Below, one piece after another: positions 52,175 through 59,551 of a stretch of 64,000 bases of DNA. The stretch is from Hyphomicrobiales bacterium (GTDB taxonomy: Bacteria; Pseudomonadota; Alphaproteobacteria; Rhizobiales; Rhizobiaceae): contig UEIF01000016.1 of assembly GCA_900468805.1 (NCBI GenBank), positions 62,001 to 126,000 on the forward strand. Reading direction: 5' to 3'. Made by a program: the position numbers and the translations under genes. The number at the start of each line of letters is the position of its first letter. Within the stretch, counting starts at the first letter, position 1. A model generated the notes under the pieces. The model was not told the DNA's origin and did no database searches. It saw nothing but the letters and a program-made list of their open reading frames with translations.

Positions 52175-52584
52175 AAGTTATGATCGTCGAAGATGAGATG
52201 TTGCTCGCCATGGAGCTTGAAAGTGAGGTGGAGATGGCGGGCCATCAGGTCACAGGACTTGCCATGAGCAGCAGCCAGGCGCGCGAGCAGATCAACGCGT
52301 CGACGCCGGATTTCGCATTCGTCGATATCCACCTCATGGATGGCCCGACCGGGATCGACGTGGGTCGCGAACTAAAAGCCGCGGGCATTCCATACGTCTT
52401 CGTGAGTGGCAATATCAAAAAGATTCCAGAAGGGTTTGCCGGAGCCCTCGGTGCAATTGAAAAGCCTTACACTATGAACGGAATGAAAAATGCCCTGACT
52501 TACATTTCCGCAATCGTCGGAGGCGACGAGAGTGGGTCGCCGCCCGCAAGTCTGGTTCTGGCGGAAGATGCGCATGTCGCGTAG
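52171..52584 (+). CDS. Single-domain response regulator
   Basis: 137-residue receiver: MIVEDEMLLAMELESEVEMA, acceptor Asp in FVDIHLMDGPTG, Lys in AIEKPYT. There is no output domain. TTG 52171 overlaps the LOV-protein stop and has AGGAGA eight bases upstream; an internal ATG at 52180 is less likely. Overlap and order make it the partner of the LOV protein and perhaps of the HWE kinase upstream. Confidence 0.88.
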   Translation: MKVMIVEDEMLLAMELESEVEMAGHQVTGLAMSSSQAREQINASTPDFAFVDIHLMDGPTGIDVGRELKAAGIPYVFVSGNIKKIPEGFAGALGAIEKPYTMNGMKNALTYISAIVGGDESGSPPASLVLAEDAHVA

Positions 52585-52645
52585 CGGTTTGGCTAAGACG
52601 CAAGGAGGAGCGTCGCCCCAACTTGAGCAAAAATGGGAGAAATTG

Positions 52646-52855
52646 ATGAGTGACAACCAAAACATTTTGAAAGAGGTCAAACCGAGGCTGCACGCGTTGA
52701 TCGATGAGCTCGTCGCTAAAGGTGCCGAGAGATCCGCGGTGATCTACATGATCGAGAAGGAATCTACCCAGCTTCGTGATACGATGGACGAGACCCTAGA
52801 TCACCAGATCGACGAGCCCTCAAACGATTGGCCGTCGGCGACCAAAGGCCAGTAA
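52646..52855 (+). CDS. Small hypothetical protein
   Basis: 69-residue acidic, probably helical protein (MSDNQNILKEVKPRLHALID, IYMIEKESTQLRDTMDETLD). GGGAGAAATTG precedes the ATG. It follows the receiver gene by 61 bases and could be in the same transcript. It does not match NepR, the anti-sigma factor often found near such genes. No function is suggested. Confidence 0.5.
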   Translation: MSDNQNILKEVKPRLHALIDELVAKGAERSAVIYMIEKESTQLRDTMDETLDHQIDEPSNDWPSATKGQ

Positions 52856-52975
52856 GTCTTGCTCGCCGTCGAGGTAATGATGGCATCAGGCATCCTGGTA
52901 GTCGGTTGCGATTGCGCAGTTGCTAGCATCGGCATCCTCGGCTTGACGGTATGCTCAGCGTAGGACGTCATCGTG

Positions 52976-53338
52976 TTAGATCATTTCGCGTATCGCGTGA
53001 ATCACGCGTGACGGATCATAGGGCTTACTGAAAAAGCGGCCGACGATCGGAAGGGTATCATCGCTCATGTGGCGATGACCCGATGTCACGATGATCTTGA
53101 CTGGTGGCCATCGATCTCGAACCGCGGCCGCAAGTTTCAAGCCATCCATGCTGCCGGGCATATCGATATCGGTGAACATCAAACGAACCTCCGGATGTGC
53201 GTCGAGCAGGCTGATGGCGTCGTCAGCGTTCGATGCTTCCAGCACCTGGAAACCTTCGTCCTCTAGCAATAGCGCAATATCCATCCGAACGAGAGCCTCG
53301 TCCTCCACGACAAGGACCGTTATACCGTTGCCGCCCAT
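52976..53338 (-). CDS. Single-domain response regulator (CpdR-like)
   Basis: 120-residue receiver: VLVVEDEALVRMDIALLLED, acceptor Asp in MFTDIDMPGSMDGLKLA, Thr-Ser in IVTSGH, Lys in FFSKPYD. The ATG at 53338 is chosen because GGAG lies eight bases upstream; a TTG at 53344 is also possible. Oriented like the KaiC/HWE pair to its right and facing the LOV cluster. The partner kinase is unknown. Confidence 0.88.
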   Translation of the reverse strand: MGGNGITVLVVEDEALVRMDIALLLEDEGFQVLEASNADDAISLLDAHPEVRLMFTDIDMPGSMDGLKLAAAVRDRWPPVKIIVTSGHRHMSDDTLPIVGRFFSKPYDPSRVIHAIREMI

Positions 53339-53473
53339 CCCCAACGCTCCATCATGATTTACAGGCAGATAAAATGGTCCAAGAGTATGATAACGTCTCT
53401 CGTACGAATATGATCCGCCGGGTTCGGGAATGTCTTCAGTAAGTGTTTAAACCTTCCGATAACGGATACTGTA

Positions 53474-54523
53474 TCAAACAGCTTCCGCCGACTGCCGCAC
53501 AAGTCTTGCTAACGGACCCGCGGCGTGGCATCGAAACCCATTGCGATCGAACGTGATCGTCGGCGCTGCCCCCAAGAGCGAGGCGAGAGCCGAGCGAACA
53601 TATTTTGTGCCGTAGCCCTGCCGCGTCGGTTGAACGACTTTGGGGCCGCCCGATTCGATCCAGTTCATTGAAAATACGGGCGGATCTTCCTCCGAAACGG
53701 ACCAGACAATGTTGATGCTTCCGTCGCCTTGAGACAGTGCGCCGTACTTGATGGCATTCGTCGTCAGTTCGTGGAGGCAAAGGGCGATGGTCGTCGCAGC
53801 GATCCGTCCGACAAGGAGGTCTGGGCCAACAATGTCAATCCGCTTCAGGCTATCGCCGTTATAGGGGGCGACGGTCATGGCAATCACCGATAACAGAGAG
53901 ACTTCATCTCCGCCTGCTTCGAACACTGCGGTGTGGACGTCGGAAAGAGCACGAAGCCGGCCTGTGAAATCTGCCGCAAGCTCATCAACCGTAGACGCGC
54001 CGCGTCGCGTCATTTGAAAGATTGAGGTGACGCTGGCAAGAATGTTCTTAATGCGATGATTGAGCTCCAGCCGCAACTCGACTTCGCGCTCAATGGCATC
54101 GCGCACCTGTTTCTGGCGCAATCGGACGAGCAGGTTGGTCTGAATGCTATTGGCTAGCTCCAGTCGCGCGATTGGGCGTGTATAGAACAGGAGGCGGGCG
54201 CTCGGCCAGGCGCTTTGAAGCTGAGTGCGGATCTGTGCAATGGGAGCCGCGCGCTCAAGCAGGACCACGATTGGCACTTCGGACCAATCAGGCTGGTCGG
54301 CGAGATGATGGCCGATCGTTGCGACGACATGCGGGCTTAGCGCCTCATGGGTGATGAGGATGACGCCGGGCGAAAGCGCCAGATTTTTAGCCAAATCCTC
54401 GCCAGCCTGGCCGTGCCGGACCCCGACGTTCTGCTCCTGCAAGGACGCCGCGATGTACTCGGCGTCCTTGCGAAACGGGGCAATTATGAGCACCCAATCC
54501 AGTTCACTCGGTGTTTCATTCAT
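53474..54523 (-). CDS. HWE-family kinase with receiver-like N-terminus
   Basis: 349-residue kinase. Residues about 1-125 look like a degenerate receiver domain (WVLIIAPFRKDAEYIAASLQ, VILITHEALSPHV, PIVVLLERAA) lacking the usual acceptor Asp. Then comes the HWE core: acceptor His in LELNHRIKNILASVTSIF, N box LCLHELTTNAIKYGALS, W-x-E in NWIESGGP and late QGYGTKYVRSAL. Its ATG overlaps the stop of the KaiC-like gene by four bases (ATGA), so the two are made together, and it may receive input from that ATPase. Confidence 0.9.
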   Translation of the reverse strand: MNETPSELDWVLIIAPFRKDAEYIAASLQEQNVGVRHGQAGEDLAKNLALSPGVILITHEALSPHVVATIGHHLADQPDWSEVPIVVLLERAAPIAQIRTQLQSAWPSARLLFYTRPIARLELANSIQTNLLVRLRQKQVRDAIEREVELRLELNHRIKNILASVTSIFQMTRRGASTVDELAADFTGRLRALSDVHTAVFEAGGDEVSLLSVIAMTVAPYNGDSLKRIDIVGPDLLVGRIAATTIALCLHELTTNAIKYGALSQGDGSINIVWSVSEEDPPVFSMNWIESGGPKVVQPTRQGYGTKYVRSALASLLGAAPTITFDRNGFRCHAAGPLARLVRQSAEAV

Positions 54524-55962
54524 TTCGGGTCAGGAAGGGGGTTGTAGGAAACGACGCTGACGCTGCCGCTTTCTATCAGCAGTTCCTGAATGTTGAGGTC
54601 ATGTGGACCGTGGCGCTTTTTGACGACGGTGATGTTACGGCGCAGCCGACCCTCATGCTCCATGATCCGCAGCAGGAGCACGGTGTCGCCCAGAAAGCTG
54701 ACATCTACGTCGATGCCGACATTCTGACCGATCAGGCCGTGCTGAGCGACAATCAGCATCGTCAGCACGCCCGAACGAGCCAGGAATTTGAGAAGGGATT
54801 GAATGTCGCGGACCGCCTTTTCCCGATGCGGTAGCGAGTTCAGATAGCCGGTCAGGCTATCGATGACGACGACGCGGACTTTGTTTTGCGTCACCGCGTC
54901 CTGGACGATTTGACCAAATTCACCCGGTGAGATTTCGTTCGGATTGAAATCCCGCAGGATGAGCTTGCCATCCTTATGGAACTCGCGAAGCTGCATTCCC
55001 AGGCCTTCCGACCGGCGGAAGAACGTTTCCAGCCTCTCTTCGAACAAGAATAGCGCAACGTTCTCGCCGCGGTCGAGTGCTGCGGTCGCATAGAGTGACG
55101 ACATAGTCGACTTGCCAGTGCCCGACTGTCCGATGACCAGCGTCGTGGTTCCGGCCTCCTGGCCGCCGCCAAACATGTCGTCGAGCGCTGCAACACCTGA
55201 TTTGATCAGGTCCGGCTTGGTGGCCTCAGATGCAGTGTTGGGCATAATACGAGGAAAAACGATGACCCCTTCACCTTCCCGGATTGCCATGTCGTGATAA
55301 CCATCGGCAACGGGGACACCGCGCATCTTGGAAACTTCCACACGACGCCGCACAGCGCCGTACTCCTCCAGTGACTTGTCGAAACGGATGACCCCATGAG
55401 CAAGCCCCTCTACTTCCTCGCCACTGCGGTCATAGCCGGTTGTCTGGGTGTCAAGAAGAAGTGCGACGACGTTGCGCTTGGCAAGAAAGGACTTGAAACC
55501 GATCAGTTCGCGACGAAACCTTGGGGAGTCACCGGTGATCAGGCGGATTTCGAGGAGGGAGTCGTAAACAAGGCGCCGCGGCTTGTGTTCTTCGATCGCT
55601 GCCTCGATCGCCTTTCGCGTCTCGTCGAGCCTGAGGTCTGCGGTCAGAAATATGCTCTGGTCATCGGCTTCGCTGACCGAACCGGATGTCGACAGTTCTT
55701 CGACCCGAATGCCATCGAGTGTCCAGCCGTGTGAAACAGCAATGGCTTCAAGCTCTGCCGCCGTCTGCGACAGTGTCACGTAAATGCAGCTCTCTCCCGC
55801 TTCCACCCCGGCGCGAAGGAACTGTAGTGCTGCTGTCGTCTTTCCGGAGCCCGGAGCGCCTTGCAGCATATAGAGATTGGATGCTGGCAGACCACCACGC
55901 AGGATTTCGTTCAATCCTGTGATGCCTGTGCTGACAACTGCTGGCGCTTTTCGTTTCGGCAT
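54520..55962 (-). CDS. KaiC-like double RecA ATPase
   Basis: 480-residue protein with two KaiC/RadA-type domains. Walker A motifs are GAPGSGKT (35-42) and GQSGTGKST (278-286); Walker B-like strands are RRLVYDSLLEI and RVVVIDSLTGYL. In cyanobacterial KaiC a Ser-Thr pair in the second domain is autophosphorylated. The matching position here reads VDVSFLGDT: Ser kept, Thr replaced by Phe. No kaiB gene is nearby. Coupled to the HWE kinase by a four-base overlap, it resembles KaiC-kinase pairs seen in non-photosynthetic bacteria, with a signalling rather than clock role most likely. Confidence 0.88.
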   Translation of the reverse strand: MPKRKAPAVVSTGITGLNEILRGGLPASNLYMLQGAPGSGKTTAALQFLRAGVEAGESCIYVTLSQTAAELEAIAVSHGWTLDGIRVEELSTSGSVSEADDQSIFLTADLRLDETRKAIEAAIEEHKPRRLVYDSLLEIRLITGDSPRFRRELIGFKSFLAKRNVVALLLDTQTTGYDRSGEEVEGLAHGVIRFDKSLEEYGAVRRRVEVSKMRGVPVADGYHDMAIREGEGVIVFPRIMPNTASEATKPDLIKSGVAALDDMFGGGQEAGTTTLVIGQSGTGKSTMSSLYATAALDRGENVALFLFEERLETFFRRSEGLGMQLREFHKDGKLILRDFNPNEISPGEFGQIVQDAVTQNKVRVVVIDSLTGYLNSLPHREKAVRDIQSLLKFLARSGVLTMLIVAQHGLIGQNVGIDVDVSFLGDTVLLLRIMEHEGRLRRNITVVKKRHGPHDLNIQELLIESGSVSVVSYNPLPDPK

Positions 55963-56135
55963 AACTCATCTTTCAGAACTGTTAGCGTGATCCGGGCCGG
56001 AGCGCGCGCATCATCGTCGTTGAAAGATGCCTTCTCGTTATATTTAGGTTTCTCGAAACATCAATGACAGGCTGGTTGTGGTGAAGCCGCAGACCTGCCT
56101 AAAGGGAGTGTTACAGCTTTACAGCAGGCTCGCTC

Positions 56136-56347
56136 TCATCGCGGCGGACGAACCTCGTCCTCGCGCTCATCGTTCTTGTCCAACGTCTTCAGCGCCTCAA
56201 TGATGTCGTCATAGGAACATCCGCCACGAGTCCTGTCATTTGCGCAGGCAATGGGCTTGTGGTGAAGAAAATGGCTCCGGCGGCGACGGCTGCGGAAATG
56301 GCAATCGTGCGAAGCCTCGGGGTGAGATCGAACATCGGTTGCTCCAT
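56136..56347 (-). pseudogene. Broken small secreted/SYDEIIEALKTLD-type ORF
   Basis: From ATG 56335 (or 56347) a signal-peptide-like sequence starts (MFDLTPRLRTIAISAAVAAG, AIFFTTSPLPAQ) and stops early at 56189. In another frame the same stretch ends with SYDDIIEALKTLDKNDERED, matching SYDEIIEALKTLDRSD in the protein at 62957-63379. A frameshift or fusion joined two unrelated pieces, or destroyed a small gene. No functional product is claimed. Confidence 0.4.
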
Positions 56348-56400
56348 GAATTGAAATGATTGGTATCCCTCCGGGCATGACGCATGAAGGACTCGAAAAA

Positions 56401-56430
56401 GAGGCGGGTCCGAAGATCCGGACCCGCCTC
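56401..56430 (-). terminator. Intrinsic terminator of the SPW/omega operon
   Basis: GAGGCGGGTCCG and CGGACCCGCCTC form a perfect 12-bp stem with a 6-base loop. On the minus strand it is followed by TTTTT, seven bases after the SPW stop. It closes the operon running from 57930 to 56438. Confidence 0.85.
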
Positions 56431-56437
56431 CATAGGA

Positions 56438-56803
56438 TCAGGCGGTCGAGAGCGGGCGGTTATGGCCGAACCAGATGTTGCCGGCGGCAAGCACCGCGAC
56501 GACAAGACCGGCAACAACATGGACCCACATCGCAGCCGTCACGCCCGCGAAGCCGAGAACCCATGGAGCAGCTACCGCCCAAATGCCGAGCACTAGGTTG
56601 ACCCATTCCTCCGCCTCACAGAAGGCATAGAGAGCCACAGCGGCGATCACGGCGATGGCCGCGCCGACGAGCCAGGCATTCCAGGCGGCATAGGTTTCAG
56701 CGGCGAAGCCAATTAGCCACGGTGAGACAAGAAGACCAAGACCGGCAACGATATTGACGATATCGAAAGCGGTCCGGTTGTTGGAAGACAGGGACTTCAG
56801 CAT
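56438..56803 (-). CDS. SPW-repeat membrane protein
   Basis: 121-residue inner-membrane protein with four hydrophobic helices in two similar halves, each with the SPW motif: LVSPWLIGFA (first) and VAAPWVLGFA (second). The family is of unknown function. GAGGAGAAA lies before the ATG. It is the last gene of a three-gene operon with the omega-like and NDUFS4-like genes, 32 bases after the former, and is closed by a strong terminator. Confidence 0.88.
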   Translation of the reverse strand: MLKSLSSNNRTAFDIVNIVAGLGLLVSPWLIGFAAETYAAWNAWLVGAAIAVIAAVALYAFCEAEEWVNLVLGIWAVAAPWVLGFAGVTAAMWVHVVAGLVVAVLAAGNIWFGHNRPLSTA

Positions 56804-56835
56804 CGTTCATTTCTCCTCATCGGTTGGTTGCATCA

Positions 56836-57159
56836 TCATTGAACCGTCTCCTGCGGACAGAAGGCGGGTGCGGCGGCGGCGCTTGCCGCGCCGTCGCCGC
56901 GAAGCTCGGTTGTGGTTGGATTAGGAGCCGGAGGAAGCGTTGTTGCTGCCAATTCGGGCAAGAACGGCGCGAGCTCGTCGTGGCTGAACGCGCCACGGGC
57001 GATCTCATGCAGCGCAAGATCGCTTACACTGGCATGCGGCAGATCAAGCCTCGGCCCCGCACCGCGGTTGAGGGCACGGGCACGGGCAGCTGCGGCCATC
57101 GTCAGCGTAAACCTGTTCGGCACAATCTCCTGGCAACCGAAAACGACATGCGGGTCCAT
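56836..57159 (-). CDS. Omega-like RNA polymerase subunit (RpoZ paralogue)
   Basis: 107-residue protein whose first 70 residues follow the omega pattern: VPNRFTLTMAAAARARALNR (compare the VENRFELVLLAGHRARQI helix of RpoZ), then ALHEIARGAFSHDELAPFL (compare ALREIADETLSPDDL). The Ala/Pro-rich tail is extra. Omega binds the beta-prime subunit and helps assembly and ppGpp response. This copy is not in the usual rpoZ-spoT setting, so it is probably a second, accessory omega. GAGGTG overlapping the preceding stop serves as ribosome-binding site. Operon: NDUFS4-like, omega-like, SPW. Confidence 0.78.
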   Translation of the reverse strand: MDPHVVFGCQEIVPNRFTLTMAAAARARALNRGAGPRLDLPHASVSDLALHEIARGAFSHDELAPFLPELAATTLPPAPNPTTTELRGDGAASAAAAPAFCPQETVQ

Positions 57160-57168
57160 GGGTGCACC

Positions 57169-57930
57169 TCATGCAGCTTTCCGATCGGCAGTGGTATGGT
57201 CCTGCCTGCGCTCAACGTCTTCTTCGAGCGCAAGCAGCGCCTGCTCGACCTCATTAAGGCGGGACGGACGATTGTTCACCGGCATGCCTTCGTTGGTCGC
57301 CTGGTCGATCAGATATTCGGTCCATGCCCAGTTCATCAGGATCGAGCGCTTTGCTTCGAGAGACAGCGTCGGATCACGGATGACATCTATGGGCGATGAC
57401 CATGTGGCGGGACCGGAAGCATCGTGCCGTTCCGCCGCCTCGACCATTGCCTGACCGTAGCTCTCCTGAAGCGCGGCGAGGCCGAGCCGCTCCAATGTCG
57501 CATCGGAGAAGGCGTGAGATGGCCGGTTCAATCGGCGACGAATTCCTTTCTTTGTCAGGGCCGCAGCTTTGCTTGCCGGACCCTGCACGACATAGGTCAG
57601 GCCTTGCCGCTCGGCATAGCGGATGGCGGATCGCAGCGTTGGAAACTCCAGCTCCACCTGCGTCAGCGTATCCGTGGTGCCCGTATAGCCCATCAAAGGC
57701 TCAATGAACGGCGCGCTGCGGCGCTCGAAGACAAGCAGCCAGCCGTTCATTCGTGCTTTGCCCGATGTCATCACCGAGTGTGATGGTCTGAAGATGCGGG
57801 CGACGACGTCTTCGGGAAACACGGAGCGGCCGAAAGCGAGACGCTTCCGCCGGTTATCATTGGAGGCCTGGCTAACGGAAGCGAGGCTTTTGCTTGGTTT
57901 GGTGTGTGTCTCTCTAATAATCTCCATCAT
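57169..57930 (-). CDS. NDUFS4-like protein with C-terminal EKRAIL-type domain
   Basis: 253-residue protein. Residues about 40-125 match the complex I accessory subunit NDUFS4 family (ARIFRPSHSVMTSGKARMNG, PLMGYTGTTDTLTQVELEFP, SAIRYAERQGLTYVV). Residues about 180-245 (SPIDVIRDPTLSLEAKRSIL, MNWAWTEYLIDQATNEGMPV, then EVEQALLALEEDVE) match the domain found alone in the protein at 62957-63379. GGAGGGATAAA precedes the ATG. It heads the operon with the omega-like and SPW genes. An electron-transport or stress role is suggested by the family; the extra domain is uncharacterised. Confidence 0.75.
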   Translation of the reverse strand: MMEIIRETHTKPSKSLASVSQASNDNRRKRLAFGRSVFPEDVVARIFRPSHSVMTSGKARMNGWLLVFERRSAPFIEPLMGYTGTTDTLTQVELEFPTLRSAIRYAERQGLTYVVQGPASKAAALTKKGIRRRLNRPSHAFSDATLERLGLAALQESYGQAMVEAAERHDASGPATWSSPIDVIRDPTLSLEAKRSILMNWAWTEYLIDQATNEGMPVNNRPSRLNEVEQALLALEEDVERRQDHTTADRKAA

Positions 57931-58001
57931 TTTATCCCTCCCTATTGGCGAAGGATGCCGGCGGCCCCCAACAAGGCCGGCCGCCGGGCAGGCTGGTTCG
58001 G

Positions 58002-58511
58002 TTAGCTCTTGATGGCGATCCGCTTGACCTGCGTCTGCGCCTTCTCGGTCTTCGGCAGGGTCACGGTCAAAACGCCGTTCCTGAAGCTGGCAGCGACCTT
58101 GTCTTCATCGACCTCGACGCCGAGCGGGATGCGGCGCTCGAAACGGCCGTAGTAGCGCTCGGAGAACTGACGATCCTTGTCTTCGTTCTCGGAGCGCTTC
58201 TCACCTCTCAGCGTCAGCACGCCGTCGTTGAGCAGGACTTCGATGTCCTTTTCTTCAAGGCCGGGCACCTCGGCGGTCACCTTGATCTCCTTGTCGGTAT
58301 CGGCGATCTCGACGTTCGGCCAGCCGGCGCCGAAGGCAGAAGCGCTTCCGAAGGCCGGCAGGCCGGGGCCGAAGCCGCGGAAGACGTCGTCGAACAGGCG
58401 GTTCACCTCGCGATGCAGCGACAGGAAGGGATCCCGGTCGTCGTCGCGCAGGACAGTCGGGGCCTGGTTGCCATTGTTTCGGCCCCAGGGAATCAGATCA
58501 CGAACACTCAT
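58002..58511 (-). CDS. Small heat-shock protein Hsp20
   Basis: 169-residue small chaperone of the class with a long N-terminal arm. The alpha-crystallin domain spans about 65-160: NVEIADTDKEIKVTAEVPGL, EKDIEVLLNDGVLTLRGEKR, YYGRFERRIPLGVEVDEDKV, FRNGVLTVTLPK. The C-terminal KRIAIKS includes the I-x-I motif for oligomer formation. AAAGGAG precedes the ATG. It lies 98 bases after the second Hsp20 gene on the same strand, with a hairpin between them. Confidence 0.93.
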   Translation of the reverse strand: MSVRDLIPWGRNNGNQAPTVLRDDDRDPFLSLHREVNRLFDDVFRGFGPGLPAFGSASAFGAGWPNVEIADTDKEIKVTAEVPGLEEKDIEVLLNDGVLTLRGEKRSENEDKDRQFSERYYGRFERRIPLGVEVDEDKVAASFRNGVLTVTLPKTEKAQTQVKRIAIKS

Positions 58512-58555
58512 GGTTTTCTCCTTTCCGTTGGTTCGATTGGCAAAGTTTCTCTGGT

Positions 58556-58580
58556 GGCGCCGGACGATATACCCGGCGCC
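58556..58580 (-). promoter_or_regulatory. Stable intergenic hairpin between hsp20 genes
   Basis: GGCGCCGG and CCGGCGCC form a perfect 8-bp GC stem with a 9-base loop in the spacer between the two hsp20 genes. There is no U-run, so it may stabilise mRNA ends or attenuate read-through rather than terminate. Confidence 0.4.
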
Positions 58581-58609
58581 GTCTTTCCCGACTATGCTGT
58601 TGCTGGAGC

Positions 58610-59086
58610 TTAAGCCGCGTGCTTCTCTGCTTCGATCTGCTTGATCTCGGCCTGCGGCATAGCCGTGTCGGTCGAAATCGCGATCTGGCGCGGCTTCATC
58701 GCTTCAGGGATTTCGCGCTTGAGATCGATGGTCAGCAGACCGTTGACGAGACCGGCGCCGACGACCTTGACGTGGTCGGCAAGTTCGAACCGGCGCTGGA
58801 ACGAGCGGCCGGCGATGCCGCGATGCAGATACTGCACATCGTCGGCATTCGCCTTCTGACCCGATACGAAGAGCATGTTCTGCTCTTGCGTGATCGTCAG
58901 TTCGTCCTGCGTGAAGCCCGCCACTGCCATGGCAATGCGGTACTCATCCTCACCGGTCTTGACGATGTCGTAAGGCGGCCAGTTGTCGATCGTCTCGATG
59001 CGGCTTGCAGCCTCGAGCGCGTTCAGCATTCGGTCGAAGCCGATGCTCGACCGGAACAGGGGAGAAAAATCGAGGTTTGTCCTCAT
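58610..59086 (-). CDS. Small heat-shock protein Hsp20 (IbpA-like)
   Basis: 158-residue IbpA/class-A rhizobial small heat-shock protein: MRTNLDFSPLFRSSIGFDRM, NWPPYDIVKTGEDEYRIAMA, FTQDELTITQEQNMLFVSGQ, YLHRGIAGRSFQRRFELADH, NGLLTIDLKREIPE. ATG 59086 is chosen because GGAGG lies eight bases upstream; the ATG at 59092 is too close to it. The ribosome-binding site is buried in a ROSE-like thermometer (59089-59149), so translation should rise with heat. First gene of the hsp20 pair. Confidence 0.93.
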   Translation of the reverse strand: MRTNLDFSPLFRSSIGFDRMLNALEAASRIETIDNWPPYDIVKTGEDEYRIAMAVAGFTQDELTITQEQNMLFVSGQKANADDVQYLHRGIAGRSFQRRFELADHVKVVGAGLVNGLLTIDLKREIPEAMKPRQIAISTDTAMPQAEIKQIEAEKHAA

Positions 59087-59088
59087 AA

Positions 59089-59149
59089 CCATATCCTCCT
59101 TGTAAGCAACATGGATACAAGGAGGCGCCAAGAGCACAATGGCGCCTCC
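59089..59149 (-). promoter_or_regulatory. ROSE-type RNA thermometer
   Basis: In the mRNA leader of the hsp20 gene, the last hairpin (59089-59114) pairs CCAUGUUGCU with AGGAUAUGG. The U-U-G-C-U/A-G-G-A pairing with one bulged G masks the Shine-Dalgarno, the diagnostic ROSE feature. Just upstream a second hairpin (59121-59149) has a perfect 10-bp stem GGAGGCGCCA/TGGCGCCTCC. Heat would melt the first and free the ribosome-binding site. Confidence 0.82.
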
Positions 59150-59301
59150 TGGACCTGTCGATCCCCATTGGGCGATCGAACAATATCAATATAATTCAGT
59201 GGCTTGCGGTTTCAAGAGCTGTGGAATTGCCTGGTGTAAAAAATTTGATTTTTTTGTTTGGGCCACCAGATTCGTGTGGTGATACAAAAGGAGAAATCGG
59301 C

Positions 59302-59523
59302 ATGACAATGACCTCCGAAGACGTCATCGACATCCTCGGACCTGTCGACGAAACTTTGATAGCTGATGTCGTGGCCACTGGTGCCAGTCAGGCTGAACTG
59401 GCGGAAGCTTTCGCATGGGTCAACAATGACGAAGCGTTGATGAATGAACGACGGCCGCCACCCACGGGCAAAATCGCCTTGTTGATTGACCTGCTGGTCT
59501 CAGACAACGACGAACTGGACTAG
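59302..59523 (+). CDS. Small hypothetical protein
   Basis: 73-residue acidic protein (EDVIDILGPVDETLIADVVA, ASQAELAEAFAWVNNDEALM, NERRPPPTGKIALLIDLLV). AAAAGGAGAAATC precedes the ATG, a strong signal. It resembles small conserved rhizobial proteins that I cannot name. It lies divergent from the hsp20 genes and convergent with the debranching-enzyme gene. Function unknown. Confidence 0.65.
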   Translation: MTMTSEDVIDILGPVDETLIADVVATGASQAELAEAFAWVNNDEALMNERRPPPTGKIALLIDLLVSDNDELD

Positions 59524-59551
59524 GCAAGACGCCTGTCTGGAAGCGGCTTGC

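Noticed and set aside
52646..52855. Small ORF as NepR anti-sigma factor
   Set aside because: The NepR core pattern is absent, and neither PhyR nor EcfG is adjacent.
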